The translations under genes were made by a program, and so were the position numbers. The notes under the pieces were generated by a model. That model searched no databases. It worked only from the letters and a program-made list of their open reading frames with translations, and had not been told where the DNA came from. DNA of 23,705 bases from an uncultured Porphyromonadaceae bacterium (GTDB taxonomy: Bacteria > Bacteroidota > Bacteroidia > Bacteroidales > Muribaculaceae), in assembly GCA_900540205.1 (NCBI GenBank), contig UQER01000034.1:1-23705 (forward strand), read 5' to 3'. Of this stretch, positions 16,477-23,705 are shown one piece after another. Within the stretch, counting starts at the first letter, position 1. Each line of letters starts with the position of its first letter.

Positions 16477-17775
16477 TTACAGTCGGCTGGCGTTTTCGGC
16501 GGCCATGTCGGCGGGGAGTTTCATGATTTCGGCGTTAATGTCTTTACGGCTGTCGGTCTGCACTGCAAATCGGCTGACGCTTAGCATGATGCCGAAAGCT
16601 ATAGACGTTGCCAGAATTGACGAGCCACCTTTGGAGATGAGCGGCAACGGCTGTCCGGACACAGGGAACACACCGGTTACGATGGCCATGTGGAACAGCG
16701 CCTGCAGCACTATCAGCACAGCCATTCCCAGCACGAGCAATGCCGGAAAGGCCCGCGAGCAACGCGAGGCGATGGCTCCGGCGCGGGCAAGCAGCCACAG
16801 ATAGAGCGCAAGCAGTCCGAGGCCGCCGAGCAGTCCCCAGTCCTCCACCACAATGGCGAAGATGTAGTCGGAGAACGCCAGGGGCAGGCGGGCCGTCTCG
16901 CGTGAGTTGCCGGGAAGCTGACCGATGATGCCGCCGTTGGCCTGAGCCATGTAGGAATATTGCTCCTGACGGTTTTTCGAGGTAATTACCTCGTCGTATT
17001 TCGGAACGGAATCGTTGCCAAGCCATTGTGCGATACGATTCTTCTGGGTTCCGGAACGAGCGATTGTGGTCTCTTCGCCTGCAAAATTCTTTCCTGTTTC
17101 CTGAATGTGGGTCCATTCGGCTTCAGAATATTCCGGCTTTGATTCATGTTTAAGTATGAAGGCACCACCTCCCAATACGGCATAGGCCAGAAGGACAATC
17201 CCGAACTTTTTCCACTCCACGCCGGCTATGAGCATCATGGCGAACGATATGCCCATGAGCAGCAGTGTGTTGGTGAGACCCTGCGAGAACAGCAGGCCGC
17301 CGCACAGCAGCACGAACGCCGCCGAGATCACCACTCCGCGTGTCTTAACGCCCATCTTGAGCTTGTTCTTGCTCATTACCAGGGCGATGATGAGCACCAC
17401 CGACAGTTTCAGCAGCTCGGCCGGCTGGATGGCTATACCCATCAGGGTGGTGCTTCGGCGGGCGCCGTTGATGATGTCGCCCTTGAAGAGCACATAGAAT
17501 CCGAGGAGCAGCGTTATGAGCACGAATATCGGGGTGATGGGGATGAGCCAGCGGTAGTGCATGCGCGACAGGGCGATGGTGAACACCATCCCCAGGCCGA
17601 GCATCTCGCAGTGGCGGATGAGCGGACCGAACACATTGGATGCCGTGACTTCGCGTGACGAGGCGCTGTAAAGCTCGATCACCGAAATCACGAGGATGGC
17701 GATGTAGATGGCCCAGATATATTTGTCGGCTTTGGGCAGCGGAGCCTTTTGCAGTTCGGAGGAGGGTTCGGGCAT
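16477..17775 (-). CDS. ftsW: FtsW, SEDS-family septal peptidoglycan glycosyltransferase
   Basis: Polytopic inner-membrane protein that polymerises lipid II at the septum together with the FtsI transpeptidase. 432 residues with about ten hydrophobic segments. Conserved SEDS features are NGARR (103-107), QPAELLKLS (117-125), D303 in the AFSDYIFAIVVEDWGLLGG region (the position of the catalytic aspartate), and GVFPVSGQPLPLISKGGSS (368-386). A hydrophilic loop of about 80 residues (207-285) separates the middle and C-terminal helices and should be extracytoplasmic. The order murD-ftsW-murG and the motifs favour FtsW over RodA. Confidence 0.96.
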   Translation of the reverse strand: MPEPSSELQKAPLPKADKYIWAIYIAILVISVIELYSASSREVTASNVFGPLIRHCEMLGLGMVFTIALSRMHYRWLIPITPIFVLITLLLGFYVLFKGDIINGARRSTTLMGIAIQPAELLKLSVVLIIALVMSKNKLKMGVKTRGVVISAAFVLLCGGLLFSQGLTNTLLLMGISFAMMLIAGVEWKKFGIVLLAYAVLGGGAFILKHESKPEYSEAEWTHIQETGKNFAGEETTIARSGTQKNRIAQWLGNDSVPKYDEVITSKNRQEQYSYMAQANGGIIGQLPGNSRETARLPLAFSDYIFAIVVEDWGLLGGLGLLALYLWLLARAGAIASRCSRAFPALLVLGMAVLIVLQALFHMAIVTGVFPVSGQPLPLISKGGSSILATSIAFGIMLSVSRFAVQTDSRKDINAEIMKLPADMAAENASRL

Positions 17776-17806
17776 TTTTAATGGCTATATAAAGAGTCGT
17801 TACGGG

Positions 17807-19192
17807 TCAGGCTTTGTTGAGTTCCTGCTTCTTCATGTCGCGCACCAGGGCCTTGAATTTGCGGCCGCGGTCCTCGTAGCCGTTGAAGAGGTCGAAGCTT
17901 GCGCAGCAGGGCGAAAGGAGCACGGTGTCGCCGTTCTGTGCCAGCTCGCGGCATTTGGCCACACATTCCTGGAGCGAATGGGTGTCGGCCACCACAGGCA
18001 CCTTGCCGGTGAAGAAGTCAATGATCTTGGTGTTGTCCACACCCATGGCCACGATGGCCTTCACGCGGTCCTTGACGAGCGGGAGGATTTCGTTGTAATC
18101 GTTCCCCTTGTCCTTGCCGCCGAGGATGAGGATGGTGGACTTTTCGGGGCGCATCGATTCAAGGGCATACCAGCAGGAGTTGACGTTGGTGGCCTTGGAG
18201 TCGTTGATCCACCGTGCGCCGTTGATGGTCTCCACACGTTCCAGGCGGTGTTCCACGCCTTCGAAGTCGCTCAGGGCGCGGCGGATGTCCTCCTTTCGGA
18301 TGTCGAGCAGGCAGGCGCTCAGACCGGCGGCCATGGAGTTGAGCAGGTTGTGGATGCCGTGGAGGGCGAGTTGCGAGCGGGGCATGTCGAGTGAAGTCTC
18401 CGGGGTTTCGAGCACCATCTCGTCGGCGGTGTCAACCCATGCTGCGGCATCGTCGCGGTGATTCTCGCCGAAGGGGAAGAGGCGCGCCTCGGTGGTGATG
18501 TGGCGCAGCTGCTCGGTGATCACGGGGTCATCGTCCCAGTAGATGAATGCATCCTCGGGGGTGAGGTTGCGCAGGATGCGGAACTTGGCGTTGATGTAGT
18601 TCTGCATCTTGTAGTCGTAACGGTCGAGATGGTCGGGGCTGATGTTCATCAGCACGGCTATGTTGGCCCGGAAATCGTACATGTTCTCGAGCTGGAACGA
18701 GCTGAGTTCCACCACATACACATCGTGCTTGTCCTCGGCCACCTGCCATGCCAGCGAACGGCCCACGTTGCCGGCCAGTCCGGCGTTCACTCCCGCCTCG
18801 CGCAGGATGTGGTAGATGAGCATGGTAGTGGTGGTCTTGCCGTTGGAACCGGTGATGCACACCATCTTGGCGTCGGTGTAGCGGCCTGCAAGCTCTATTT
18901 CGGAGATTACAGGGATGTTGCGTTTCATCAGCTCCTGCACCAGCGGGGCTGTGGGGGGGACGCCGGGCGATTTCACCACCTCGTCGGCGTTGAGTATGAG
19001 TTCGGGGGTGTGATGCCCCTGTTCGTATGCTATGCCATAGCGGTCGAGTGCCTCAAGATAGCGCGGGGCGATTTTGCCGCAGTCGCTGAGAAACACATCC
19101 ATCCCTTTCACTTTTCCCAATACGGCGGCTCCGATGCCGCTCTCTCCGCCTCCTAAGATGACGAGGCGCTTCTGTTTTGCTGTTCCTTCCAT
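17807..19192 (-). CDS. murD: UDP-N-acetylmuramoyl-L-alanine--D-glutamate ligase (MurD)
   Basis: Cytoplasmic ATP-dependent ligase that adds D-glutamate to UDP-MurNAc-L-Ala. 461 residues. The N-terminal UDP-binding loop GGGESGIG is at 14-21, the ATP loop GSNGKTT at 115-121, MNISPDHLDRY lies in the middle of the central domain, and the C-terminal domain carries LILGGKDKG and LLSPCCASFD, both MurD-like. Starts at the ATG at 19192, 74 bp after mraY; no promoter element was recognised in that gap. ftsW follows after 31 bp. Confidence 0.97.
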   Translation of the reverse strand: MEGTAKQKRLVILGGGESGIGAAVLGKVKGMDVFLSDCGKIAPRYLEALDRYGIAYEQGHHTPELILNADEVVKSPGVPPTAPLVQELMKRNIPVISEIELAGRYTDAKMVCITGSNGKTTTTMLIYHILREAGVNAGLAGNVGRSLAWQVAEDKHDVYVVELSSFQLENMYDFRANIAVLMNISPDHLDRYDYKMQNYINAKFRILRNLTPEDAFIYWDDDPVITEQLRHITTEARLFPFGENHRDDAAAWVDTADEMVLETPETSLDMPRSQLALHGIHNLLNSMAAGLSACLLDIRKEDIRRALSDFEGVEHRLERVETINGARWINDSKATNVNSCWYALESMRPEKSTILILGGKDKGNDYNEILPLVKDRVKAIVAMGVDNTKIIDFFTGKVPVVADTHSLQECVAKCRELAQNGDTVLLSPCCASFDLFNGYEDRGRKFKALVRDMKKQELNKA

Positions 19193-19266
19193 TTACGTAT
19201 GTGAAACCGTGTTGTAGTTGTTTTGTTCAATATGTTTTTGGTTGCGCAGATGCACCTGGCTGGGCG

Positions 19267-20532
19267 TCAGCGGATTTTCAGCGTGACAAATGTTATCACC
19301 GCCAGAAAAATCCCCACAATCCAGAACCGGGTGACGATTTTCGATTCAGGCACCGCCTGCAGCGGTTTCTGTATCAGTGCCTCGATACCTGCGTTGCCGG
19401 GTTTCTGGAAATGATGGTGCAGCGGTGTCATCTTGAACACGCGCCGCCCGGTGCCTGTGCGCCGTTTGGTCCATTTGAAATAGGCCACCTGAATCATCAC
19501 CGACACATCCTCCACGAAGAAGATGGCGCACAGCAGGGGTATGAGCAACTCCTTATGAATCAGGATGGCGAGCACGGCAATGATGCCGCCGATGGTGAGC
19601 GAGCCGGTGTCGCCCATGAACACCTGCGCCGGGAAAGCATTGTACCACAGGAACCCTATCAGGGCGCCGATGAATGCCGCGCAGAACACCACCAGCTCCT
19701 CGGAGCCGGGGATGTACATTATGTTAAGGTAGCTCGAATAGACAATCGAGCCGCCTAGATATGCCATGATGGCAAGCGCCACGGCTATGATGGCCGAGCA
19801 TCCGGTGGCAAGGCCATCGAGGCCGTCGGTGAGGTTGGCGCCGTTGGATGTGGCCGTTATCACGAATATGGTGACGAGGATGAACAGAATCCATCCGCCG
19901 GTCTTGGCATGGTCGCCCATCCATTTTGTGAGCGAGGCATAGTCGAAGTTGTTCTCCTTGACGAAGGGGATGGTGGTCTGGGTAGATTTGATGTTCTGCC
20001 CCTCGTAGACAATCTCCTCTACTTCGTTGGAGCTTACGTTGATCACCTCGTGGTTCTGACGTATGGTTATGGCCGGAGAGAACATCATGGTAAGGCCGAC
20101 GATAAGGCCGAGGCCCACCTGTCCTATGATCTTGAACTTGCCGCTCATGCCGTCCTTGTTGTGGCGCGACATCTTCAGATAGTCGTCGGCGAAGCCCAGA
20201 CAGCCGAGCCACACAGTGGCCACCAGCATCAGCAGCATGTAGATGTTGCCGAGGTTCCCCACGAGCAGGCAAGGCACCAGAGTGGATATGATTATGATGA
20301 TTCCGCCCATGGTGGGTGTGCCGGTTTTCTTCATCTGCCCCTCGAGGCCGAGGTTGCGGATAATCTCTCCCACCTGCATCTTCTGCAGGCGGTCAATGAT
20401 CTTGCGGCCGAACACCAGGGCTATGAACAGCGACAGCAGGATTGCCGCGCCGGAACGGAAGGTGATGTAGTCCATCAGGCGTGCGCCCGGCACGCCCCAT
20501 TCGTTGAGATATTTGAACAGATAGTACAGCAT
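19267..20532 (-). CDS. mraY: MraY, phospho-MurNAc-pentapeptide transferase
   Basis: Polytopic inner-membrane enzyme that transfers phospho-MurNAc-pentapeptide to undecaprenyl phosphate to make lipid I. 421 residues, longer than the ~360 of E. coli because of an insertion at about 155-215, as is usual in Bacteroidota. Active-site residues are present: D116-D117 (GFADDYLK), D236 (NLTDGLDG), D308 (FMGDTGS) and the loop MTPLHHHFQ with H372-H374. It starts 16 bp after the murE stop. Confidence 0.98.
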   Translation of the reverse strand: MLYYLFKYLNEWGVPGARLMDYITFRSGAAILLSLFIALVFGRKIIDRLQKMQVGEIIRNLGLEGQMKKTGTPTMGGIIIIISTLVPCLLVGNLGNIYMLLMLVATVWLGCLGFADDYLKMSRHNKDGMSGKFKIIGQVGLGLIVGLTMMFSPAITIRQNHEVINVSSNEVEEIVYEGQNIKSTQTTIPFVKENNFDYASLTKWMGDHAKTGGWILFILVTIFVITATSNGANLTDGLDGLATGCSAIIAVALAIMAYLGGSIVYSSYLNIMYIPGSEELVVFCAAFIGALIGFLWYNAFPAQVFMGDTGSLTIGGIIAVLAILIHKELLIPLLCAIFFVEDVSVMIQVAYFKWTKRRTGTGRRVFKMTPLHHHFQKPGNAGIEALIQKPLQAVPESKIVTRFWIVGIFLAVITFVTLKIR

Positions 20533-20548
20533 TGTTCAGCGTGGCGTT

Positions 20549-22021
20549 TTAGCATTTTTCGGCGAGGGCGGCCTGCACCTCCTCGCGGTCGTCGAAATGA
20601 TGTTTCACTCCCTCCACTTCCTGATAGTCCTCATGACCTTTGCCTGCCACGAGAACGACATCGCCGTCGTCGGCGAGTGTCACGGCCGTGCGGATGGCCT
20701 GACGGCGGTCGGCTATGCTGAGTGTGCGCGCACGGTAGTCGGGATTGCCTGCAATCCCCTCCTCCATATCGGCGAGGATGTCGAGCGGGTTCTCGAAACG
20801 GGGATTGTCGGAGGTTAGAATCACACGGTCGCTCAGGCGCGCGGCCTCGGAGGCCATGATGGGGCGTTTGCCTTTGTCGCGGTTGCCTCCGGCTCCCACC
20901 ACGGTGATGATTTTTCCGGATGTGCCGACTACCTCGCGTATGGCAGTGAGCACATTCACCACGGCGTCGGGGGTGTGGGCGTAGTCCACGATGGCTGTGA
21001 CGCGGCGGTCGGGGGCATGGAACGTCTGGAAACGTCCTGCCACCGGAACCAGGCGGCTCATGTTGAGCAGCACCGTCTGCAACGGCCATCCCAGCAGGAG
21101 CGATGTGCCGAACACGGCCGTGAGATTGTAGGCGTTGAAGCGGCCGGTGAAGAGCACGTTCACCTCGCTGCCGTTGAATTCCATGAGTGTGCCGTCGAGG
21201 TGGTTCTCAAGTACGCGGCCGCGGAAATCGGCCATGGTGCGCAGCGAGTAGGTGTAGCGGTGTGCCGGGGTGTTCTGCAGCATCACCTCGCCGTTGCGGT
21301 CGTCGGCGTTGGTGAGCGCGAATGCTTCGGTTGTGAGGCCGTCGAAGAACGATTTTTTTGCCTGGAGATAAGCCTGCACGGTTTTGTGATAGTCCAGATG
21401 ATCGCGTGTTAGGTTGGTGAAGACTCCCCCCGCGAAAGTCAGTCCGGCAATGCGGTGCTGATGTGCGGCGTGCGAGCTGACCTCCATTGCGGCATAGGTG
21501 CACCCTTTCTCCACCATTCGGGCAAGCAGCGCGTTGATGGTGAGGGCATCGGGGGTGGTCTGTGTGGCGTGCACGGCCTCGGTGTCTATGTAGTTGACCA
21601 CGGTGGAGAGCAGGCCGGCCTTGTAGCCACACAGGCGTGCCATCTCGTAGATGAGGGTGGCGGTGGTTGTTTTGCCGTTGGTGCCGGTGACGCCCACAAG
21701 GCGCAGCTTCTTGGAGGGCTCACCATACCAGCGCGATGCCAGATGGCCGAGTGCCACCGAGGTATTCTCCACGACAATGAATGTGGTGCCGGGATACTCC
21801 TCCGGATTGTCGGGCATGGTGTCAACCACCATGGCGGCCACGCCTTTGCCGCGGAGCGACGGGATGAACGAATGACCGTCGACGGTGACACCGCGTACGG
21901 CCACAAACATGGCGCCCTCCCCGGCCTGACGGGAGTCGGCCGTGAGCAGGGTAATCTCTTTGTCTACGGCACCTGTGACGGAGAGAACGGGTAGGTTGCC
22001 AAGAAGTGTCTGTATATTCAT
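20549..22021 (-). CDS. murE: MurE, UDP-MurNAc-L-Ala-D-Glu--meso-diaminopimelate ligase
   Basis: Cytoplasmic ATP-dependent ligase that adds the third residue of the peptide stem. 490 residues. The ATP loop GTNGKTT is at 113-119, the likely carbamylated lysine is K222 (YLQAKKSFF), and the amino-acid selectivity motif DNPR is at 405-408. The ADP/substrate C-terminal segment GKGHE is at 460-464. The DNPR sequence is the known mark of enzymes that use meso-diaminopimelate rather than lysine, so the organism's wall should be of the mDAP type. The gene is separated from ftsI by 78 bp that are largely a 9-bp tandem repeat. Confidence 0.97.
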   Translation of the reverse strand: MNIQTLLGNLPVLSVTGAVDKEITLLTADSRQAGEGAMFVAVRGVTVDGHSFIPSLRGKGVAAMVVDTMPDNPEEYPGTTFIVVENTSVALGHLASRWYGEPSKKLRLVGVTGTNGKTTTATLIYEMARLCGYKAGLLSTVVNYIDTEAVHATQTTPDALTINALLARMVEKGCTYAAMEVSSHAAHQHRIAGLTFAGGVFTNLTRDHLDYHKTVQAYLQAKKSFFDGLTTEAFALTNADDRNGEVMLQNTPAHRYTYSLRTMADFRGRVLENHLDGTLMEFNGSEVNVLFTGRFNAYNLTAVFGTSLLLGWPLQTVLLNMSRLVPVAGRFQTFHAPDRRVTAIVDYAHTPDAVVNVLTAIREVVGTSGKIITVVGAGGNRDKGKRPIMASEAARLSDRVILTSDNPRFENPLDILADMEEGIAGNPDYRARTLSIADRRQAIRTAVTLADDGDVVLVAGKGHEDYQEVEGVKHHFDDREEVQAALAEKC

Positions 22022-22026
22022 TCTAA

Positions 22027-22092
22027 ATGGTTAGCGGGGGAGAGGTTTATAATTCGGATAATTCTTATAACTCGTATGATTCTGATGATTCG
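22027..22092. repeat. 9-bp tandem repeat in the ftsI-murE gap
   Basis: Five consecutive 9-base units fill 22048-22092: TATAATTCG, GATAATTCT, TATAACTCG, TATGATTCT, GATGATTCG. They are followed on the murE side by CCGCTAACCAT (22027-22037, minus strand). The tract occupies most of the 78 bp between the ftsI stop and the murE start, so it would be transcribed in the dcw mRNA leader of murE. Its words and flank resemble the tract at 35-110. Confidence 0.65.
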
Positions 22093-22099
22093 GGGTGGG

Positions 22100-23705
22100 T
22101 CAGGGTGCAAGGGCGAGCGTCACCTGATGCCCGCGCGGCAGACGGGTGCCGTAGGCGGGTATCTGCTGTTTCACATATCCTGTGCCCTGGAATTTCACGT
22201 TGTAGCCACGGTTTTCAAGCGCCACCACCGCTTCGCGCAGACCCAGTCCGAGCACAGACGGCACGGTGTTGGCAGGTGTGGCCTTGGGTGGTGCGGGATG
22301 GCTCTCCGAGGTGATTCCGGCGGCGGCACGGACCGACTTGTGGCGTCCGGGTTTGACCGACCCGTAGAGCTGCGCACGCGATATGGCCTGCGCCCCTTCG
22401 GTGTAGTCGGAGGAGTTGCCGAGCAGTCCGCGCGAGTACATCTTCAGGGCGATGTTCTTCATCACCTGACCGGAGGTGGAGGCGGCCCCGAACATGTTGC
22501 GTTTGGGGTAGAAGGTGAGCACCATGCAGGAGTAACGTGGTTCGTCGGCAGGGAAGAATCCGCAGAACGCCAGACGCTTGCGGGCGGTGTTGTAGCCGTG
22601 GGTCACGGGGTCCACGCTGTAGCAGGTGCCGGTCTTTCCGGCAAGGGCCACCTTGTCGTTCTTCAGCGAACGGCCTGTGCCGTGGGCGCCCCACACCACC
22701 TGTTTGAGCATGTACTGCATTTTCCGGGCGTTCTCCTCCGAGCAGATGCGGTCGCGGATATAGGTCACCGGCAGAACCGAGTCGGTTTCCGGCCCTATGA
22801 GGCGGCTGACAAGGCGCGGCCTGACGTAGCGGCCTCCGTTGGCGATGGCGTTGTAGATGCTGAGGGTGTAGAGCGGCGGTATCTCCGTGGCATAGCCGTA
22901 GCACATACGCGACAGGGCCACGCGGCCTTCCGACGAGTTCGGAACCGAGTCGATGCGCGGGCGCTTCTCGCCTCCGATGCCGGTGTGCATATTGTCGAGA
23001 AATCCTATGCCGCGCAGGCGCGAATAGAAAGCGCCGGGCTGCTGGCCGTATTTGCGCGTGATAATTTTGGCCATGCCTATGTTGCTCGACCGTTCGATGA
23101 CCTCGGCTACGGTAAGACCGTCGACACCGTGGGCGTCGGTTATCGGGCGGCCGCCGGCATAGGCCCAGCTGCGCCCCGTAGAGATATAGTCGCCGGGGCG
23201 CACAATGCCGTCTTCGAGAGCTATCATCATCGAGATGGGTTTCACCACCGAACCCGGCTCGAAACCGACCACGGCGTAGTTCAGGGCCTCGATGTAGCCC
23301 GAGCCGTCCTTGGCCATCTCGAGGTTCGAGATTGCCTTGATGTCGCCGGTCTTCACATCCATCAGAATGGCGCAGCCCCAGTCGGCCCGGCAGCTGTCGA
23401 GCACACGGTTCAGCTCGTTCTCCACGATATCCTGCAGCTGTATGTCGATGGTGGTGCGCAGGGTGTAGCCCGGCACGGGGGGTATGTCGGTCCAGTCCAC
23501 GATGTTTTTCGTCAGCGGAATCTTATTTGCCACACCGGGCACACCGTAGAGCAGTGAGTCAAGTGCCTTCTCAAGCCCCGAGATGCCGTGAATCTCGCGG
23601 CATTCGGCGGTCTGACCAACGGCACCCACCGAACGGCGCGCCATAGCCCCGTAGGGGTTGGTGCGTTTCATGACGGTCTCGACCGTCATGCCGCTCTTGT
23701 TGGGG
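22100..23705 (-). CDS. ftsI: FtsI/PBP3-type penicillin-binding protein with PASTA domain, 5' end outside window
   Basis: Class B penicillin-binding protein, the septal D,D-transpeptidase that cross-links peptidoglycan. The frame is open to the window edge, so the N-terminal membrane anchor and the first residues are missing. An in-frame ATG at 23689 is not taken as the start, because the conserved region (RTNPYGAMARRSVG) follows within a few residues and the frame continues upstream. Numbered from that ATG, the active-site SxxK is S147-K150, SxN is S201-N203 and KTGT is 352-355. A single PASTA domain at about 476-529 (VPSVLGLGLREAVVALENR) ends the protein. It is the first visible gene of the dcw run. 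Confidence 0.95.
   Translation of the reverse strand, partial: PNKSGMTVETVMKRTNPYGAMARRSVGAVGQTAECREIHGISGLEKALDSLLYGVPGVANKIPLTKNIVDWTDIPPVPGYTLRTTIDIQLQDIVENELNRVLDSCRADWGCAILMDVKTGDIKAISNLEMAKDGSGYIEALNYAVVGFEPGSVVKPISMMIALEDGIVRPGDYISTGRSWAYAGGRPITDAHGVDGLTVAEVIERSSNIGMAKIITRKYGQQPGAFYSRLRGIGFLDNMHTGIGGEKRPRIDSVPNSSEGRVALSRMCYGYATEIPPLYTLSIYNAIANGGRYVRPRLVSRLIGPETDSVLPVTYIRDRICSEENARKMQYMLKQVVWGAHGTGRSLKNDKVALAGKTGTCYSVDPVTHGYNTARKRLAFCGFFPADEPRYSCMVLTFYPKRNMFGAASTSGQVMKNIALKMYSRGLLGNSSDYTEGAQAISRAQLYGSVKPGRHKSVRAAAGITSESHPAPPKATPANTVPSVLGLGLREAVVALENRGYNVKFQGTGYVKQQIPAYGTRLPRGHQVTLALAP

Noticed and set aside
22076..23557. Open frame of 493 codons on the plus strand, antisense to ftsI
   Set aside because: The protein is low-complexity in character (rich in His, Gly, Val) and matches no known family; it mirrors a real gene whose codon use leaves the opposite frame open.

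Overview
The window looks like a chromosomal segment of a Bacteroidales bacterium from the gut, possibly Muribaculaceae or a relative. The reasons are the dcw gene order, the protein sequence flavour, the moderately high GC coding DNA and three promoter elements of the Bacteroidota -7 type (TAnnTTTG). No rRNA, tRNA, CRISPR array or insertion sequence was recognised. The genus is an inference.

Layout. Nearly everything lies on the minus strand, so the operons read from high to low coordinates. From 23705 down to 10046 runs a long division and cell wall (dcw) cluster: ftsI (5' end outside the window), murE, mraY, murD, ftsW, murG, murC, ftsQ, ftsA, ftsZ. Gaps are 5 to 79 bp. murB, murF and ddl are not present within the visible part. 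MurE carries the DNPR signature of meso-diaminopimelate-adding enzymes. Together these genes build lipid-linked peptidoglycan precursor (MurC, MurD, MurE, MraY, MurG), polymerise and cross-link septal wall (FtsW, FtsI), and assemble the Z-ring and divisome (FtsZ, FtsA, FtsQ).

At 8008-10026, on the plus strand, sits a single phage-type terminase large subunit gene. It converges on ftsZ with only 19 bp between the stop codons, and it has its own candidate -7 element. No portal, capsid, small terminase or integrase gene is beside it. This is the most unusual element of the window.

From 7854 down to 2871 is a three-gene minus-strand unit: a low molecular weight protein tyrosine phosphatase, a membrane-anchored protein with a VanY/M15-like zinc motif (DUF5715-like), and a 1145-residue AsmA-like envelope protein. 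The first two overlap by ATGA. From 2719 down to 186 is a second unit: a class I aminotransferase, with a TACCTTTG promoter element that also fixes its start, followed by tyrS. tyrS ends at two tandem hairpins.

Non-coding DNA is scarce, and no gap exceeds 300 bp. Two gaps (1-185 and 22022-22099) hold short AT-rich repeats with a 9-10 bp period built on a similar word, and they share flanking words. The murG-murC gap holds a perfect GC-rich palindrome of REP type.
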